Part shown: positions 44,454 to 55,485 of the stretch, piece by piece
Layout: every line of letters begins with the position of its first letter
Position numbering within the stretch: position 1 is the first letter of the stretch
Source: Endothia cerciana
Lineage: Eukaryota > Ascomycota > Sordariomycetes > Diaporthales > Cryphonectriaceae
Length of the DNA: 64,000 nt
Direction: 5' to 3'
Assembly: GCA_026119935.1 (NCBI GenBank)
Contig: JALRMH010000026.1
Span: 427,193 to 491,192 of the forward strand
Made by a program: the position numbers and the translations under genes
The notes under the pieces: model-generated
The model's input: only the letters and a program-made list of their open reading frames with translations
Database searches by the model: none
Told to the model about the DNA's origin: nothing

Positions 44454-47268
44454 ATGTCTCAATCCCACGAGGACGGTGAGGGCGCTAAGGACAGGCTCAA
44501 GCATCCCTTCCACGAGCTGAAGGAGAAGCTCGACGGCACTCACCTCCACGACCTCAAGGTCAACCTGATACACAAAAAGTTGGGGCCTCCGTAACCGAAC
44601 CCCGCTCGACGACAGATGCTGACAGACACGTAGGCATCAGATCGGAAAGTTTGCCAACCTGGTGAGGACATGACCCTTATCCCTCGGCAACGGGGTGCCT
44701 TTCCCACTTGTGTCTAACAGGTCCCAGTTCAATCCCCAACATCGTCACGATGAGGAACACGAAAAGGCCACCGACGAGAAGCGCAAGAACATTTGCGAGT
44801 CTCACCGGTACCAATCCTACTTCCCGGAGCACGACGGCAACCTGATCAAGTGGTACGTCGACGGCCGCGACTACTTCTGGGCCGTGTCCGAGGCCCTGGA
44901 CAAGGCCAAGGAGGTCATCTACATCGAGGACTGGTGGCTGTCCCCGGAGCTGTTCCTGCGCAGGCCGCCCTATTACAACCAGGAGTGGAGACTCGACCAG
45001 GTACTCAAGCGACGGGCAGAGGCCGGCGTCAAGATCTATGTCATTGTCTATCGTGAGGTAGAGGCTGCCATCACCTGTAATTCTGTGCACACCAAACATG
45101 CTCTCCAGGCGCTGTGCCCTGAGGGATCCCCGGGTTATGGCAACATCAAGATCATGCGGCACCCGGACCACAACGTTCTGGAGAACGCGGCCGATATGAC
45201 TTTCTACTGGGCCCATCACGAAAAGTTTATTGTCATCGACTACGAGCTAGCCTTCATTGGCGGCCTGGACCTGTGCTTCGGGCGTTGGGACAGCCACCAG
45301 CACCAGCTGTCTGATATGCACCCTGAAGGCATCCAGAACGAGATCTGGCCGGGCCAGGATTTCAACAATAACCGCGTGATGGATTTCCAGAATGTGGAGG
45401 ACTGGAAGCAGAATGAGCTGAGCAAGGCAGAGTACGGGCGCATGCCCTGGCACGACGTCTCCATGGGCGTCATCGGGCCATGCGTCTACGACATTGCTGA
45501 GCACTTCGTCCTGCGGTGGAACTTCGTGAAGCGCGACAAATATAAGCGCGACGATCGGTTCGACTGGCTGGAGCTCCGCGGGCGCCAGGGCGAGGACGAA
45601 GACCTGGTTGGTGTGCAGAGGCCCAAGCACCCCGTGGGCGACTACGTCCTGCACCCGTTTACCCCCCTGGAGACCAAGAATCTTGCCAACCGGGGCACCG
45701 TCCACGCACAGGTCGTTCGTTCCAGTGCCGACTGGTCCAGCGGTGTCCTGACGGACCACTCCATCCAGAACGCCTACTCCGACATCATCCGCAAGGCGGA
45801 GCACTTTGTCTACATCGAGAACCAGTTCTTCATCACCGCGACCGGCGACCAGCAGGCACCGATTGTGAACACCATAGGCCGGGCTATCGTAGACGCAGTT
45901 GTGCGCGCTGGCAAGGAGGGGCGCAAGTTCCGCGTCATCATCATGATCCCCGCCGTCCCCGGATTCGCAGGCGACCTACGACTGCAGGCTGCGACGGGAA
46001 CAAGAGCCATCATGGACTACCAATACAAATCAATCTGTCGAGGCGAGCATTCCATTTTCGAGCAGGTGCGCAAGGAGGGTGTCGACCCCACACAGCACAT
46101 CTTCGTCTTCAATTTGCGCAGCTACGACCGGCTCAACAAGACGACCGCTATCAAGAAGCAGGAAGAGCAGTCCGGGCTGAAATACCAGGACGTGCAGCGC
46201 GCAGAGGCAGAGGAGATCATGGGCAGTGGTATCTACGGGTCAACAGATATCGAGGGCGGAAAGGACAAACACATGGGTCAAAAGGGCCGTTTCGACATAT
46301 TCAAGTCCAAGGGTCAGAGGCACGCCAAGGATATGGCGGATAACCTGAGAGATGAACGCAAATCCGGATCCGCGGAGAAGGAGACGGACGTCAAGCGTCG
46401 CTTCGAGGCCGCTATGCAGGAGGGTCAGAGCGAGTCCAAGTCCAGCGCGAGCTTGTCGGCCTACGCCATGGCAGGAACCGGCAAGATCGAGGACGAGGTG
46501 TGGGAGGGCGATGCAGAGGACGAGGTAAACAACTGGATCCAGGAGGAGCTGTATATCCACGCCAAATTGCTCATCGTCGACGACCGGATCGTGGTGTGTG
46601 GCTCGTCGAACCTGAACGACCGCAGTCAGCTGGGTTACCACGACAGCGAGCTGAGTATCGTCATGGAGGACGCGCATCGCATCCCGAGCCTGATGGATGG
46701 CAAGCCCTTCGAGGCGGGATACCATGCTGCGACGCTGCGGAGGTATCTATGGCGTGAGCATCTCGGCCTGCTACCGCCACAGCCTCTGGATGCGAGCAAC
46801 GATGTCAATGCGAAGCCGCCCCACGAGGACGCCATGAATGATATCTGGGACCAGGGCAAGTGGGCTTCGGACTACAAGTTTGTGGAAGACCCGATGAGTG
46901 ATAAGGTGTGGGACACGTGGACAGAACAGGCGTCAACGAACACGGTCGTGTTCAGGCAGTTGTTCCATACTGATCCTGACGACCACGGTGAGTCGCCACC
47001 AACCTGCTGCAGTCTTACGAAAAAAGTGATAGCTGCTAACATGTAGCACACAGTCAAAACCTTCGATGATTACGACACGTTCCTGCCGCCCAAGGGTGTG
47101 AAGGCGGGCCATATCTTCGACCGCATGATGGACCCACAAGATATCCGTAAGAAGTTGGACAAGGTCAAGGGGCATCTGGTGTGGATGTCGCTGGACTTCC
47201 TGAAGGACGCCAATATGGCGGAGACGGGGCTGCAGGTCAACTCTGTCACGGAGAGTGTATATACCTAA
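44454..47268 (+). CDS. Phospholipase D (two HKD motifs), without PX/PH domains
   Basis: Proposed exons are 44454-44578 (or to 44590), 44634-44661, 44728-46987 and 47054-47268, giving 875 (or 879) residues. The 28-nt second exon encodes HQIGKFANL, and the third starts FNPQHRHDE, as in fungal homologues. The catalytic motifs are HHEKFIVIDYELAFIGGLDL (first HKD, with the preceding Ala-His) and IHAKLLIVDDRIVVCGSSNLND (second HKD, read as two pieces). The segment YIENQFFI between them is typical of eukaryotic PLD. The enzyme cleaves phosphatidylcholine to phosphatidic acid. Compared with yeast Spo14 it lacks N-terminal PX and PH domains and has a charged insertion (about residues 580-660). The exact end of exon 1 is open: GTTGGG and GTAACC donors both keep the frame. 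Confidence 0.93.
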
Positions 47269-48142
47269 GTGAGCACTGCAAGGGCTTGGGTGATTGGACC
47301 GCCAAGACGGGTTTTGTTCTGCATTGATTGTATGCAGTTACTTAATGACTATGCTTACACGACATTATTGCTTGCCGTGCTGGACGTTCTGTCAGAAGAG
47401 GCGTACTTGTATGAGTATACGCACGTATTATGTCTCGGCAACCTGGCTGCCACAAGCTCCGCGGCAGTGCATTGTCGTTGCAGTCAGTATCCCCATCCGC
47501 GCGGCCCGCGTTCAATTTTGACACATGACTTTCATAGTAGTTCCTGGCCATCCTCGATTTCCTAGAGAATCAACACTGACCGTCTTACGGCCTCGGCTCA
47601 GCAAGGTAATACTACCACAGTGATCGCGAGGTTCTAGGTTCACAGAACTAGCTTAACGTTTCACCTGCTGCGCCCTGGAGATGGCACTGACGAGTATATT
47701 AGATCTTGTATGACGCCGAGCGACCCGATCGTGCACCTGCTTTTGGGAAGAGGAGCTATTGGATACGACGGGCTGTTCCTGCATCGGCACTGGTCTGGTT
47801 TTCGATACAGGCCCAATCTTGTTACAAGCCGTTCCTCAATGTCACCGTTGTGTCCCTGCGCCTTGTGCCTTGCCCGGTAAAACACACAATGTCTAGGACG
47901 CCGGCAGTCACCATGGAATCTTACTATCACTTCCTTGGGACCAGGAGATCCAGATTGCTACAGGTTTCCGGCCACTTATAAGTCCGCTAGGGGAAAGCAG
48001 GCGGCCCATATCATCCCCGGAATGCGAGCTTCTACGCTATGCACCGCGGAGCAACCTTCTAGGCCCAGCTTAGTTTCATTTCTTCTGGGAAGTCCTGAGT
48101 TCCATACACCCATCGCTATCAGAACAATCTCGAGCCAGAATC
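47269..48142. other. Intergenic, nothing recognised
   Basis: 870 bp between phospholipase D and the lipase, both plus-strand. No gene; the lipase promoter lies here. Confidence 0.6.
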
Positions 48143-49402
48143 ATGAAGACAATCGTCGTGTGTTTGATGGCTGCGGCCATGAGTGCCATCGCGTCGCCTC
48201 TGATCGAAGACCCGCTCACCGTCCTCCATCCGGATCCCCACGATTCTTTACAGTTTAGGGAGCGTGGTATGTTGTCCCAACTCCTCGCCGCGAGATCCAA
48301 GTTAATCAGTCCCTGAAGCAGACGTCGATACCATCGGTATCACCGAACAGGAGTTGACAAACTTCAGGCACTACGCCCAGTACGCCGGAGCAGCCTACTG
48401 CGACCCCGTAGCGGGCAGGCCCATCTACTGCAAAGGCGACATCTGCCCCGCGGGGAATCACAGTAATGCGACGATCTATTCAGTCTTTCAGTGGGTAGTG
48501 CCTTGGCGGTAGATAGCATAGCCAGTCACCGATTTGCTGATCAAGACCCCAGCGGCATCGAGACCGACATCCTCGGGTTCATCGCGGTCGACTCTACCGT
48601 GAAAGAGATTACATTGTCGGTCCGGGGGTCTCAATCCCTCCTTAACTGGCTCGCCGACGTCGTCTGGGCCCGCCAGCCCACCGACATGTGCGACGACTGC
48701 TGGGCGCACTTCGGCTTCCTCTTCGCCTACAGCGAGGTGGTCAACGCGGTCAACGGGTCGGTCGCGGCGGCGACGCGGCAGTTCCCCGGCTACAGGCTCA
48801 CCGTAGCGGGCCACTCCCTCGGCGCCGGGGTCGCCACGCTGCTCGGCATGCACCTCCGGGACGCGGGCCACGAGCTTGACATCTACACGTACGGCTCGCC
48901 GCGGGTTGGCAACCGGGCGCTCGCGGCGTACCTCTCCCGCCAGCCGGGGAGGGAGTACCGCCTCACGCACGGCGCGGACGTGGTCACGCGCCTGCCGCCC
49001 ATCAACAGGGAGTTCAGGCACACGTCCCCCGAGTACTGGCTCAGCCCCGGCCCGGGCTGGCGGGTGGCGTACGGCGCGGCCGAGGTCGAGGTGTGCAGGG
49101 GCCATGGCAACGTGGACTGCGCCGCCGGCGCGCCGTGGTGGGTGCTCGACATCACCAGCCATCTGTACTACCTCGTGGCGATCAGCCATTGCGGGGAGGC
49201 GGAGGCGAGGCTGTCTCTCGGCGCCGGTGCGGGCGATGTGGTGGCGGCTCCTCAGCCGGTCAACGCGACGACCGCGACGAACTCGAGTGTCGGTGGGCTG
49301 GATCCGTCTACTGCGGATTCGCTGGCGATGTATGCCAAGCTGGACCAGGAGTATGCTCTTGCGCTGTCGGCAGCGGATGTGGATACCATGGTCGTATTCT
49401 GA
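48143..49402 (+). CDS. Secreted class-3 (Rhizomucor-type) lipase
   Basis: Exons are 48143-48266, 48322-48490 and 48553-49402 (introns 55 and 62 nt); the product has 380 residues. Residues 1-18 are a signal peptide (MKTIVVCLMAAAMSAIAS). A propeptide-like region precedes the core. The motif AGHSLGAG carries the nucleophile Ser186; the Asp of the triad lies in HGADVVTRLPP and the His probably in ITSHLYY near the C-terminal part. The oxyanion-hole region LSVRGSQSLLNW is standard. Cysteines (CDDC and others) suggest disulfides. It hydrolyses triacylglycerols or related esters outside the cell. The second junction (CA-GTGGGT) has a weak donor but no in-frame alternative of workable size. Confidence 0.9.
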
Positions 49403-50153
49403 GGTAAGAGGTTTCCCTTTGGGCAGAGCGATGCTCTGCGTATTGAGATGATACCTTGTTGGGTTCTGTCGCACTGGAGGAGCCCGTGGTCGGACGGATG
49501 CTCCACAAGACGATCCTTTCAGAGCCCGCAAAAACCTCATCTCAGACATGTCTGGTCTTGGTCGTCGCAAGCCGCCTTCCGTCTGGCAATCTCAGTCCCT
49601 TGTTTAAGTAAGGGATGGATGGTAACTCGCAAGAGTGCTTCTTCCTGGAGACAGCTCGTACCTAGAAGGCAGTCAAATGCGAGCACGTTAATCGTGAGGA
49701 ACTTGGCACAGGACCTCAAATCTCCGTATGTCTTCATGAATTCCACACCCGGGCACCGTATGGTGCCGACTACGGTCAAGCGGGATTCGTACGCAGCTGA
49801 GCATTCGTGGCACATCGTGACCGAGAACACTTTTGATCAACGTCTGAGCGAGATCGACGGCCCGGACTTTAAAGTATTGAATTGGCCGTCGATAGCTGGG
49901 TCTTGTCGAGAACCAGCACTATTATTGGTCTCGCCGGGCGCTCGGGGATCCCGATCCCTGGCCGTCTTCGAACATTACGGACTTTAGGATTTTTATACCC
50001 CTTTGGGAAACTTGTTGAGGGCATATCATAATGCATTGGGACCTTTACTATAAGAACGGGCAGCACCCCATTACTTACGATGTCCAGATTATTGACAGGA
50101 ACAAAACACAGCAATCAGAGGTACTCCTATTGCAGAATATAGAGACACCCACA
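49403..50153. other. Intergenic, nothing recognised
   Basis: 750 bp between two plus-strand genes. A 179-codon open frame at 49448-49987 has no family features and is read as chance. Confidence 0.55.
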
Positions 50154-51341
50154 ATGTCCACCAACGCCACCACCACCACCACCCTTCCCCCAACCTATCG
50201 TGCCCTCCAGTTCCACTCCGCCAGCGAGCCCGCCAATATCATCACGAAGACTTCACCTTCACTGCCACCGCCTATCGGCACCGCAATCCTCAGGCCCCTC
50301 CGCGCAAGTGTCGTTTCCTATACGAACGAGATCCTGCAGAACGGCAACCCGCGCCGCTACAACTACCCGCTGCCCCTGGTCCCCGGCTTCTCATGCGTCG
50401 GGCGCCTGCTCGCCGCACCGGCTGATGCCCCGGCGCTGAGGCCGGGCCAGCTCGTGACGGTGGACCCGGTGATACGCGCGCGGGATCAGGAGGCCGGCGG
50501 CGCGGAGTTCCTCCTGGGAGGCCACGGCGGCCGCGGGCTGAGCTACAGCATCATGGAGAACGCTTGGAGGGATGGGACCTACGCCGAGGTGGCGAGCGTG
50601 CCGGTGGAGAACGTGCACGTGCTGGACGAGGAGGCCTTGCTCGGGGGGCTGGGATACAGGCTCGAGGACCTGTCGCCGATATCGTCGCTGGCTGTGTCGT
50701 TCGGGGGGCTAGACGCGGTGAAGCTACGCCCCGGGGAGACGGTGGTAGTTGCGCCCGCGACGGGCAGCTTTGGCGGTGGTGCGGTGCATGTTGCCCTCGC
50801 CCTGGGCGCGAGGGTCATCGCGATGGGGCGGAATGAGGGCGTCCTCGCGGAGCTGGAGGCCCTCGGCCAGGGCAGGGTCGCCACCGTGACCATCTCGCAG
50901 GCTGTCGATGGGGACCTGGCGGGCATCAAGGCTGCTGCCGCCAAGCTGGGCAGCAAGGCCGTCGACGTCTTCTTCGAGATCAGCCCGCCAACCGTGGTCG
51001 ATGGGCCAAACCAGACGGTGCCCTACATCACCGCGGCCATCAAGAGCCTACGGAAGAAGGGACGCGCCGTGTTCATGGGCGGCATTCAGCAGGAAGTGAG
51101 CATGCCTGTGTGGGATATCGCGCATCACCTTAAGACTCTCCAGGGCTGGTGGATGTACACGCCTGAACAGTTCAAGGATTTCATCCGCCTCGTTGAGACC
51201 GGGACTTTGCGGCTCGGTGTAGAGAGGGGTTACAAGTGTTCCGGCGTCTTCCCACTTGAGGAGTGGGCCGAGGCATTTGAGACGGCTGCGAGGGAGTCCC
51301 AGATTGGGAAGTTTACGTTGCTGGCGCCGAACCGGGAGTGA
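50154..51341 (+). CDS. Medium-chain dehydrogenase/reductase, zinc-free type
   Basis: A single exon encodes 395 residues. The start at 50154 (MSTNATT) was chosen over an upstream in-frame ATG at 50031, because the additional 41 residues look like leader sequence. The N-terminal GroES-like part contains LVPGFSCVGRLLA. The Rossmann fold is marked by VVVAPATGSFGGGAVHVALALGARVIAMGR, given here in parts: APATGSFGGGAVHVALALGA and VIAMGR. Catalytic and structural zinc cysteines of classical alcohol dehydrogenases are absent, which places it with quinone-oxidoreductase or enoyl-reductase-like members. NAD(P)H-dependent reduction of an unknown substrate is likely. It lies between the lipase and the TauD-type gene; no shared pathway is obvious. 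Confidence 0.87.
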   Translation: MSTNATTTTTLPPTYRALQFHSASEPANIITKTSPSLPPPIGTAILRPLRASVVSYTNEILQNGNPRRYNYPLPLVPGFSCVGRLLAAPADAPALRPGQLVTVDPVIRARDQEAGGAEFLLGGHGGRGLSYSIMENAWRDGTYAEVASVPVENVHVLDEEALLGGLGYRLEDLSPISSLAVSFGGLDAVKLRPGETVVVAPATGSFGGGAVHVALALGARVIAMGRNEGVLAELEALGQGRVATVTISQAVDGDLAGIKAAAAKLGSKAVDVFFEISPPTVVDGPNQTVPYITAAIKSLRKKGRAVFMGGIQQEVSMPVWDIAHHLKTLQGWWMYTPEQFKDFIRLVETGTLRLGVERGYKCSGVFPLEEWAEAFETAARESQIGKFTLLAPNRE

Positions 51342-52499
51342 CGTAGCGGAAGATAGACTTGGCTACCTTTCATGGTGTTGAGATATTGGGAAACCCCACG
51401 CTCGCCTTCTCCTCACGTCTGGTCTTGTCAGGCTCCACGTGTGTGGTGATACTGAGGTATGGATCTGGGAGAGGATGCCTCAACCACCAGTAGAGCTCCG
51501 TCCCTGATTGGCACATGTGTACAAAATTTCGTCGAAAGCGCCAGGAAGTCAGCCTCTTCTGGAAGAGACAGCAGCACAGAAAAATGGAGCACGCATCAAC
51601 GAGAAAGGGTACGCCCCAGCACTGTACCGGTTAAGTGCTTGTTGCCCGGGTTGGCCACCTAATTACTATGGCACCATACGGAGCCGGACCGGTGCCTGTC
51701 GTCAAACCTGTACTATAGAATCGCTCAAGAAAAAAGAAGAAGAAAAAAATAAAAAATCATTGGTCTCTACTTGCTCGATTGCGGGATGGTCTCTGCAATG
51801 ACGACCTCCCGTTCAGAGGTAGGCCGTCACGTGGACCTTTCCGCCCGTTGAGGTGGGCGATTGCGTGATACCCTCCCGCAATAGCAACATTCGATGGCTA
51901 GCTGGCACGGCTGGGCAGCTGCGTAACAGTGAGTCGAGTCGCCACCAGTGAGGGACCCCATAACCGTCCTATCTCCGCCTGGAGGATACCGAAAAGCTGC
52001 ACACCATAGCATCCTGCATGCTCTGCGGCGAGATGTGGAAGGAGGCACGAGGGTGGGTGGGGATGCGGAATACATGCAGCCTAGCTCTCCCTAACATCGG
52101 TGAAAACTGAAACGCTATTAGCACGATGACAAGATGCGCCGCAAGGAAGGGCGCTCATTAGAAATCTCATATCCAGCCACTGAGGACAGTGAGATTGCAC
52201 GCAATCGCCCTCAAGATGGTGGTGATTGCGCCTCTCCACCATTCCGAGCATACCTACCCCGCATAGCAGATAGTTGAGCCACCTCTGGATAAAGAGCGAA
52301 AGGCGAGACGGCTATCATATAAAGCCAAGGCAGAGAACCTCACCCCCGGGTCTGAAGTGGAGAGGTCTAGGTTGAGCAGATCCACCGTGACGAACTCAAG
52401 CACAGCCATTGCCACTTGTCCTGTTACCAAGGCAGAAAGCGACAAGGCTTTCAGGAAAGCTGCTTGATAAAAAAAATAAAAAAAATAAAAAAAAAATAA
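51342..52499. other. Intergenic, with A-rich leader before the TauD-type gene
   Basis: 1.16 kb, no gene supported. The last 33 bases before the ATG at 52500 are almost only A with single T interruptions (A7-9 T units), a strongly A-rich 5' leader or start context. Confidence 0.6.
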
Positions 52500-53915
52500 A
52501 TGGCTTCCTCCGCCGTCGAGACGGTCACCGCCCAGCGGGAGGTTCCCGTCCTCAAGCTGCACTCGACCCAGTCGGGCACTGGAGACTACAAGCAGCTGCA
52601 GCCGCACGGCTTCGACAGGGAGGCCGAGGAAGGGAAGAAAGAGGGTGTCGAAGGTGCCAAGGTGAGGATGTTTTCTTCGTGTTGTAGACATATACCGTCT
52701 CTGATCTATCTCTCCCACTTTCTCCCTCTCTCAAAATCAGGGAGATTAAGAGTATGGGCAAATCTTGGGCGCCACCAGCTTGGCCACCCAAGAAGCACCT
52801 CTTCCACCCAGAAAGCATATCAGATACCGTAGCCGGAGACTTGGCGTCTTTGACTGACCATCATGGTTTCTGGATTTAGTATGCCAACTACTTGCCAACT
52901 TGGAATCCCGACCAAAAATACCCTCCCCTGACACCATTTGAGCACTATGAGCACGGAAAGGATGCGGACTTGTCCCTGAAGGATCTCCTGGCTCCTGGAT
53001 CGCAAGTTGTCGACCTGACGCCGACGATCGGCTCCGAAGTCCGCGGCGTGCAGCTGAGCAAGCTCTCGAACGCGGGCAAGGACCAGTTGGCGAGGTACGT
53101 CGCAGAGCGCAAGGTTGTAGCCTTCCGTGGTCAGGATTTCGCGGATTTGCCCATCAGAGATGCGCTGGAATGGGGTGGCTATTTTGGGAGACACCATATT
53201 CACCCGACATCCGGCTCACCTGCGGGCCACCCGGAAGTTCACCTTGTGCACCGGTCCGCCGGCGACACATCAGCACAGGAGTTTTTCACGACCAGGACAA
53301 GTTCCGTTGCCTGGCACTCGGACGTGTCGTATGAGGCCCAGCCGCCGGGAACGACGTTTTTGTACATCCTGGACAAGCCCGAGACGGGTGGCGATACCCT
53401 GTTTGTCGATGCGGTGGAGGCCTACAACAGGTTGAGCCCGTTGTTCCAGGAGAGGCTGCATGGCTTGAAGGCAGTGCACAGCGGTATCGAGCAAGTCAAT
53501 GCTGCCAAGGCAAGGGGCAGCATCGTCAGGAGGGAGCCAGTATATAACGCTCATCCGATTGTGCGAACTCATCCCGCGACTGGTCAGAAGGGTATCTATG
53601 TGAATCCACAGTGTAAGTTCTCCGCCGGTGCATTGGTCTGGTCGAAGACGACTGACCTGAAATACAGTTACACGTGAGATTGTGGGCATGAAAAAGGAAG
53701 AAAGCGATGTCCTTTTGAAGTTCTTGTATGACCACTTGGCATACGGAGCTGACTTCCAGGCCCGTGTCAAATGGGAGGAGGGAACTGTTGTCGTCTGGGA
53801 CAATCGCGTGACACAGCATTCCGCACTGGTGGACTGGAAGGATGGACAGAGGAGGCACCTCGCTAGAATCACGCCTCAGGCGGAGCGCCCTTACGAGACG
53901 CCTTTCAAGGCCTGA
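52500..53915 (+). CDS. TauD/TfdA-family alpha-ketoglutarate-dependent dioxygenase
   Basis: Exons are 52500-52661, 52880-53612 and 53668-53915; introns are 218 and 55 nt. The product has 380 residues. The iron triad is intact: His and Asp of VAWHSDVSYEA and the distal His of RVTQHSALVDW, followed by the 2-oxoglutarate-binding Arg of RRHLARITP. The N-terminal YANYLPTWNPDQKYPPL segment is typical of fungal alkylsulfonate/taurine dioxygenases (yeast Jlp1-like). It probably releases sulfite from organosulfonates for use as a sulfur source. The first intron is the longest in the gene; its acceptor (GGATTTAG) was chosen because it restores that conserved segment. No sulfur-metabolism neighbours are visible. 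Confidence 0.9.
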
Positions 53916-54262
53916 ACTGCACTGGGGTGAGATTGCATTAGGGATAGGACCATCTGTAAATTCAGGACCTGGTAAGGCCAAAGATTGTTTAGCGCCTCCT
54001 AAGTAGAACATGTTTTGCCCAGAGCATTCTCTATGGTGAGAACCTTTCTGCCACTTGTCCGAAATGGAGTCTTTCTGATTGGTCCTGAGAGGTGAATGGC
54101 CAACGCTTTGCTACCATAGAAGGAACTTGGACGTGCCCCTGAGACATATCAGCTCAGTGCGATAATGTTCTGGTAAGCTTGTGTGTACAGGTGAACCCCT
54201 CACATTCGATGGGCTATGTTGCCGTGATTGGTGACTTATTACCACAAACTTGGTGAATGCAA
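53916..54262. other. Convergent intergenic region
   Basis: About 350 bp between the 3' ends of two convergent genes; nothing else seen. Confidence 0.75.
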
Positions 54263-55485
54263 TCAGAGAGAAGGTATCGACAGCGAGCTTGGGACCGGGC
54301 CCTTCTTAGTTCCCTGATTTGACCGGCTGTCGTCTTTGTCAGTGTCTGGAGGTGAAGGTTTGTTCTGTCTTGGCACCTTCCGTTGGCTGCGACGCTCTCT
54401 CATGCGCAGCTCAAACATTGTCTCAACTGGACTATCTGAGTCGTCGCTCGCGTTCGTTGTGCTTGGGGCAGATAAGGCCTTCCCTCTAGCGGCTGAAGAT
54501 GTGCTGGCTTCAGCCGCCATAGTCGCGACTGATGCATGGCCATGCTCGTTCAGCCATGATCTGGTCGCAGAGCGTCCAGGTATCGAACATCCCTCAAGAT
54601 CGTCATCTTCATGGGCGGTGCTGTCATGGACTTGTGCGCGGACAGTTTTCGTGCGACTTGGAGGTAACGGTCCCGTCTGTGATGTGGCATTGACATGGCG
54701 ATTACTCTTCTCCCCGAGAGGCGACGATTGACCTGTAGAGATGCTGCCCTGGCGGTTCAAGGCTGCTGCTCGCGTAGCTGACACTGCAGACAGCGTCCTG
54801 GTCAGGGGTACCGGTTGCTTCCTTGGACTGTCCATGAGCTCTTGCAAGTTTGTGCCGGCCCAGGGCAGCTCCTCTGCGTCATCGTCCTCTGCGTCATCGT
54901 CCTCTGCGTCCTGCGTCTGGGAAAATGCCCTCTTGATGCCAACGGTTTGTCTTCTCTTCAATTTCTGCGCAGCCTGTCGTCTCTTCACATCTGTCATCGG
55001 ACCTGTCACAGGCCGTGATAAAGACAGGATGGCACTGGCATTCTGGTTCCTGGCCCGTTCTTTAAGACGTTGGTACTCTGCCGCGTGCAGGTGAGCAGTG
55101 AATTTGTGTGCCATGGCGACAAACTCATCCTCAACCATGCGCCACATGTCGTCGCATTGGAGGCCTTCGACCATGAGACTGTGTAAGGTCATCAGATATG
55201 AGATGACTTGCATCTTGTCAGACTTGATGATTCTCACCTTTCTTGTACGTGTTCTGGTGGACGCGGTTCAGAGGGAGAGTGGTGTTGGCCCTCATCTGAG
55301 CTTTCATCGAGACTTCTAGGCTTTGTAGGCGTTCGGGAAGATTTCGAACGAGCTGGGAAATCGATCAAGCGATTCCTGACTAGAGGAGGAGCTGCAGGTC
55401 GTGGTGATATGATGCTACTGGCGGCAGTAGTCTTGTTGGCGGCTGAGCCATCACGGCCTGTCTTCCACGGCAGCGTTCTGCCCAT
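54263..55485 (-). CDS. Conserved fungal protein of unknown function
   Basis: Exon 1 is 55485-55238 and exon 2 is 55178-54263 (59-nt intron, GTGAGA...CACAG); the product has 387 residues. It starts MGRTLPWKTG, an opening I associate with an uncharacterised Pezizomycotina family. The only ordered-looking part is around residues 92-130, with MVEDEFVAMAHKFTAHLHAA followed by EYQRLKERARNQNA, an amphipathic helical region. The remainder is polar, rich in Ser, Lys, Arg and Asp, including a short AEDDD duplication near residues 190-200 and several basic clusters (KLKRRQ, RERRSQRK) compatible with nuclear location. No enzymatic motif is visible. The function is unknown. Confidence 0.72.

Noticed and set aside
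48488..49570. 360-codon open frame antisense to the lipase
   Set aside because: Shadow of the GC-rich lipase exon with Arg/Pro/Ala-rich composition typical of antisense frames.
25842..53915. Specialised-metabolite gene cluster (tyrosinase, SDR, PLP enzyme, MDR, TauD dioxygenase)
   Set aside because: No backbone enzyme (PKS, NRPS, terpene synthase, DMATS) is present; the genes are spread over 28 kb with unrelated genes and gaps between them.
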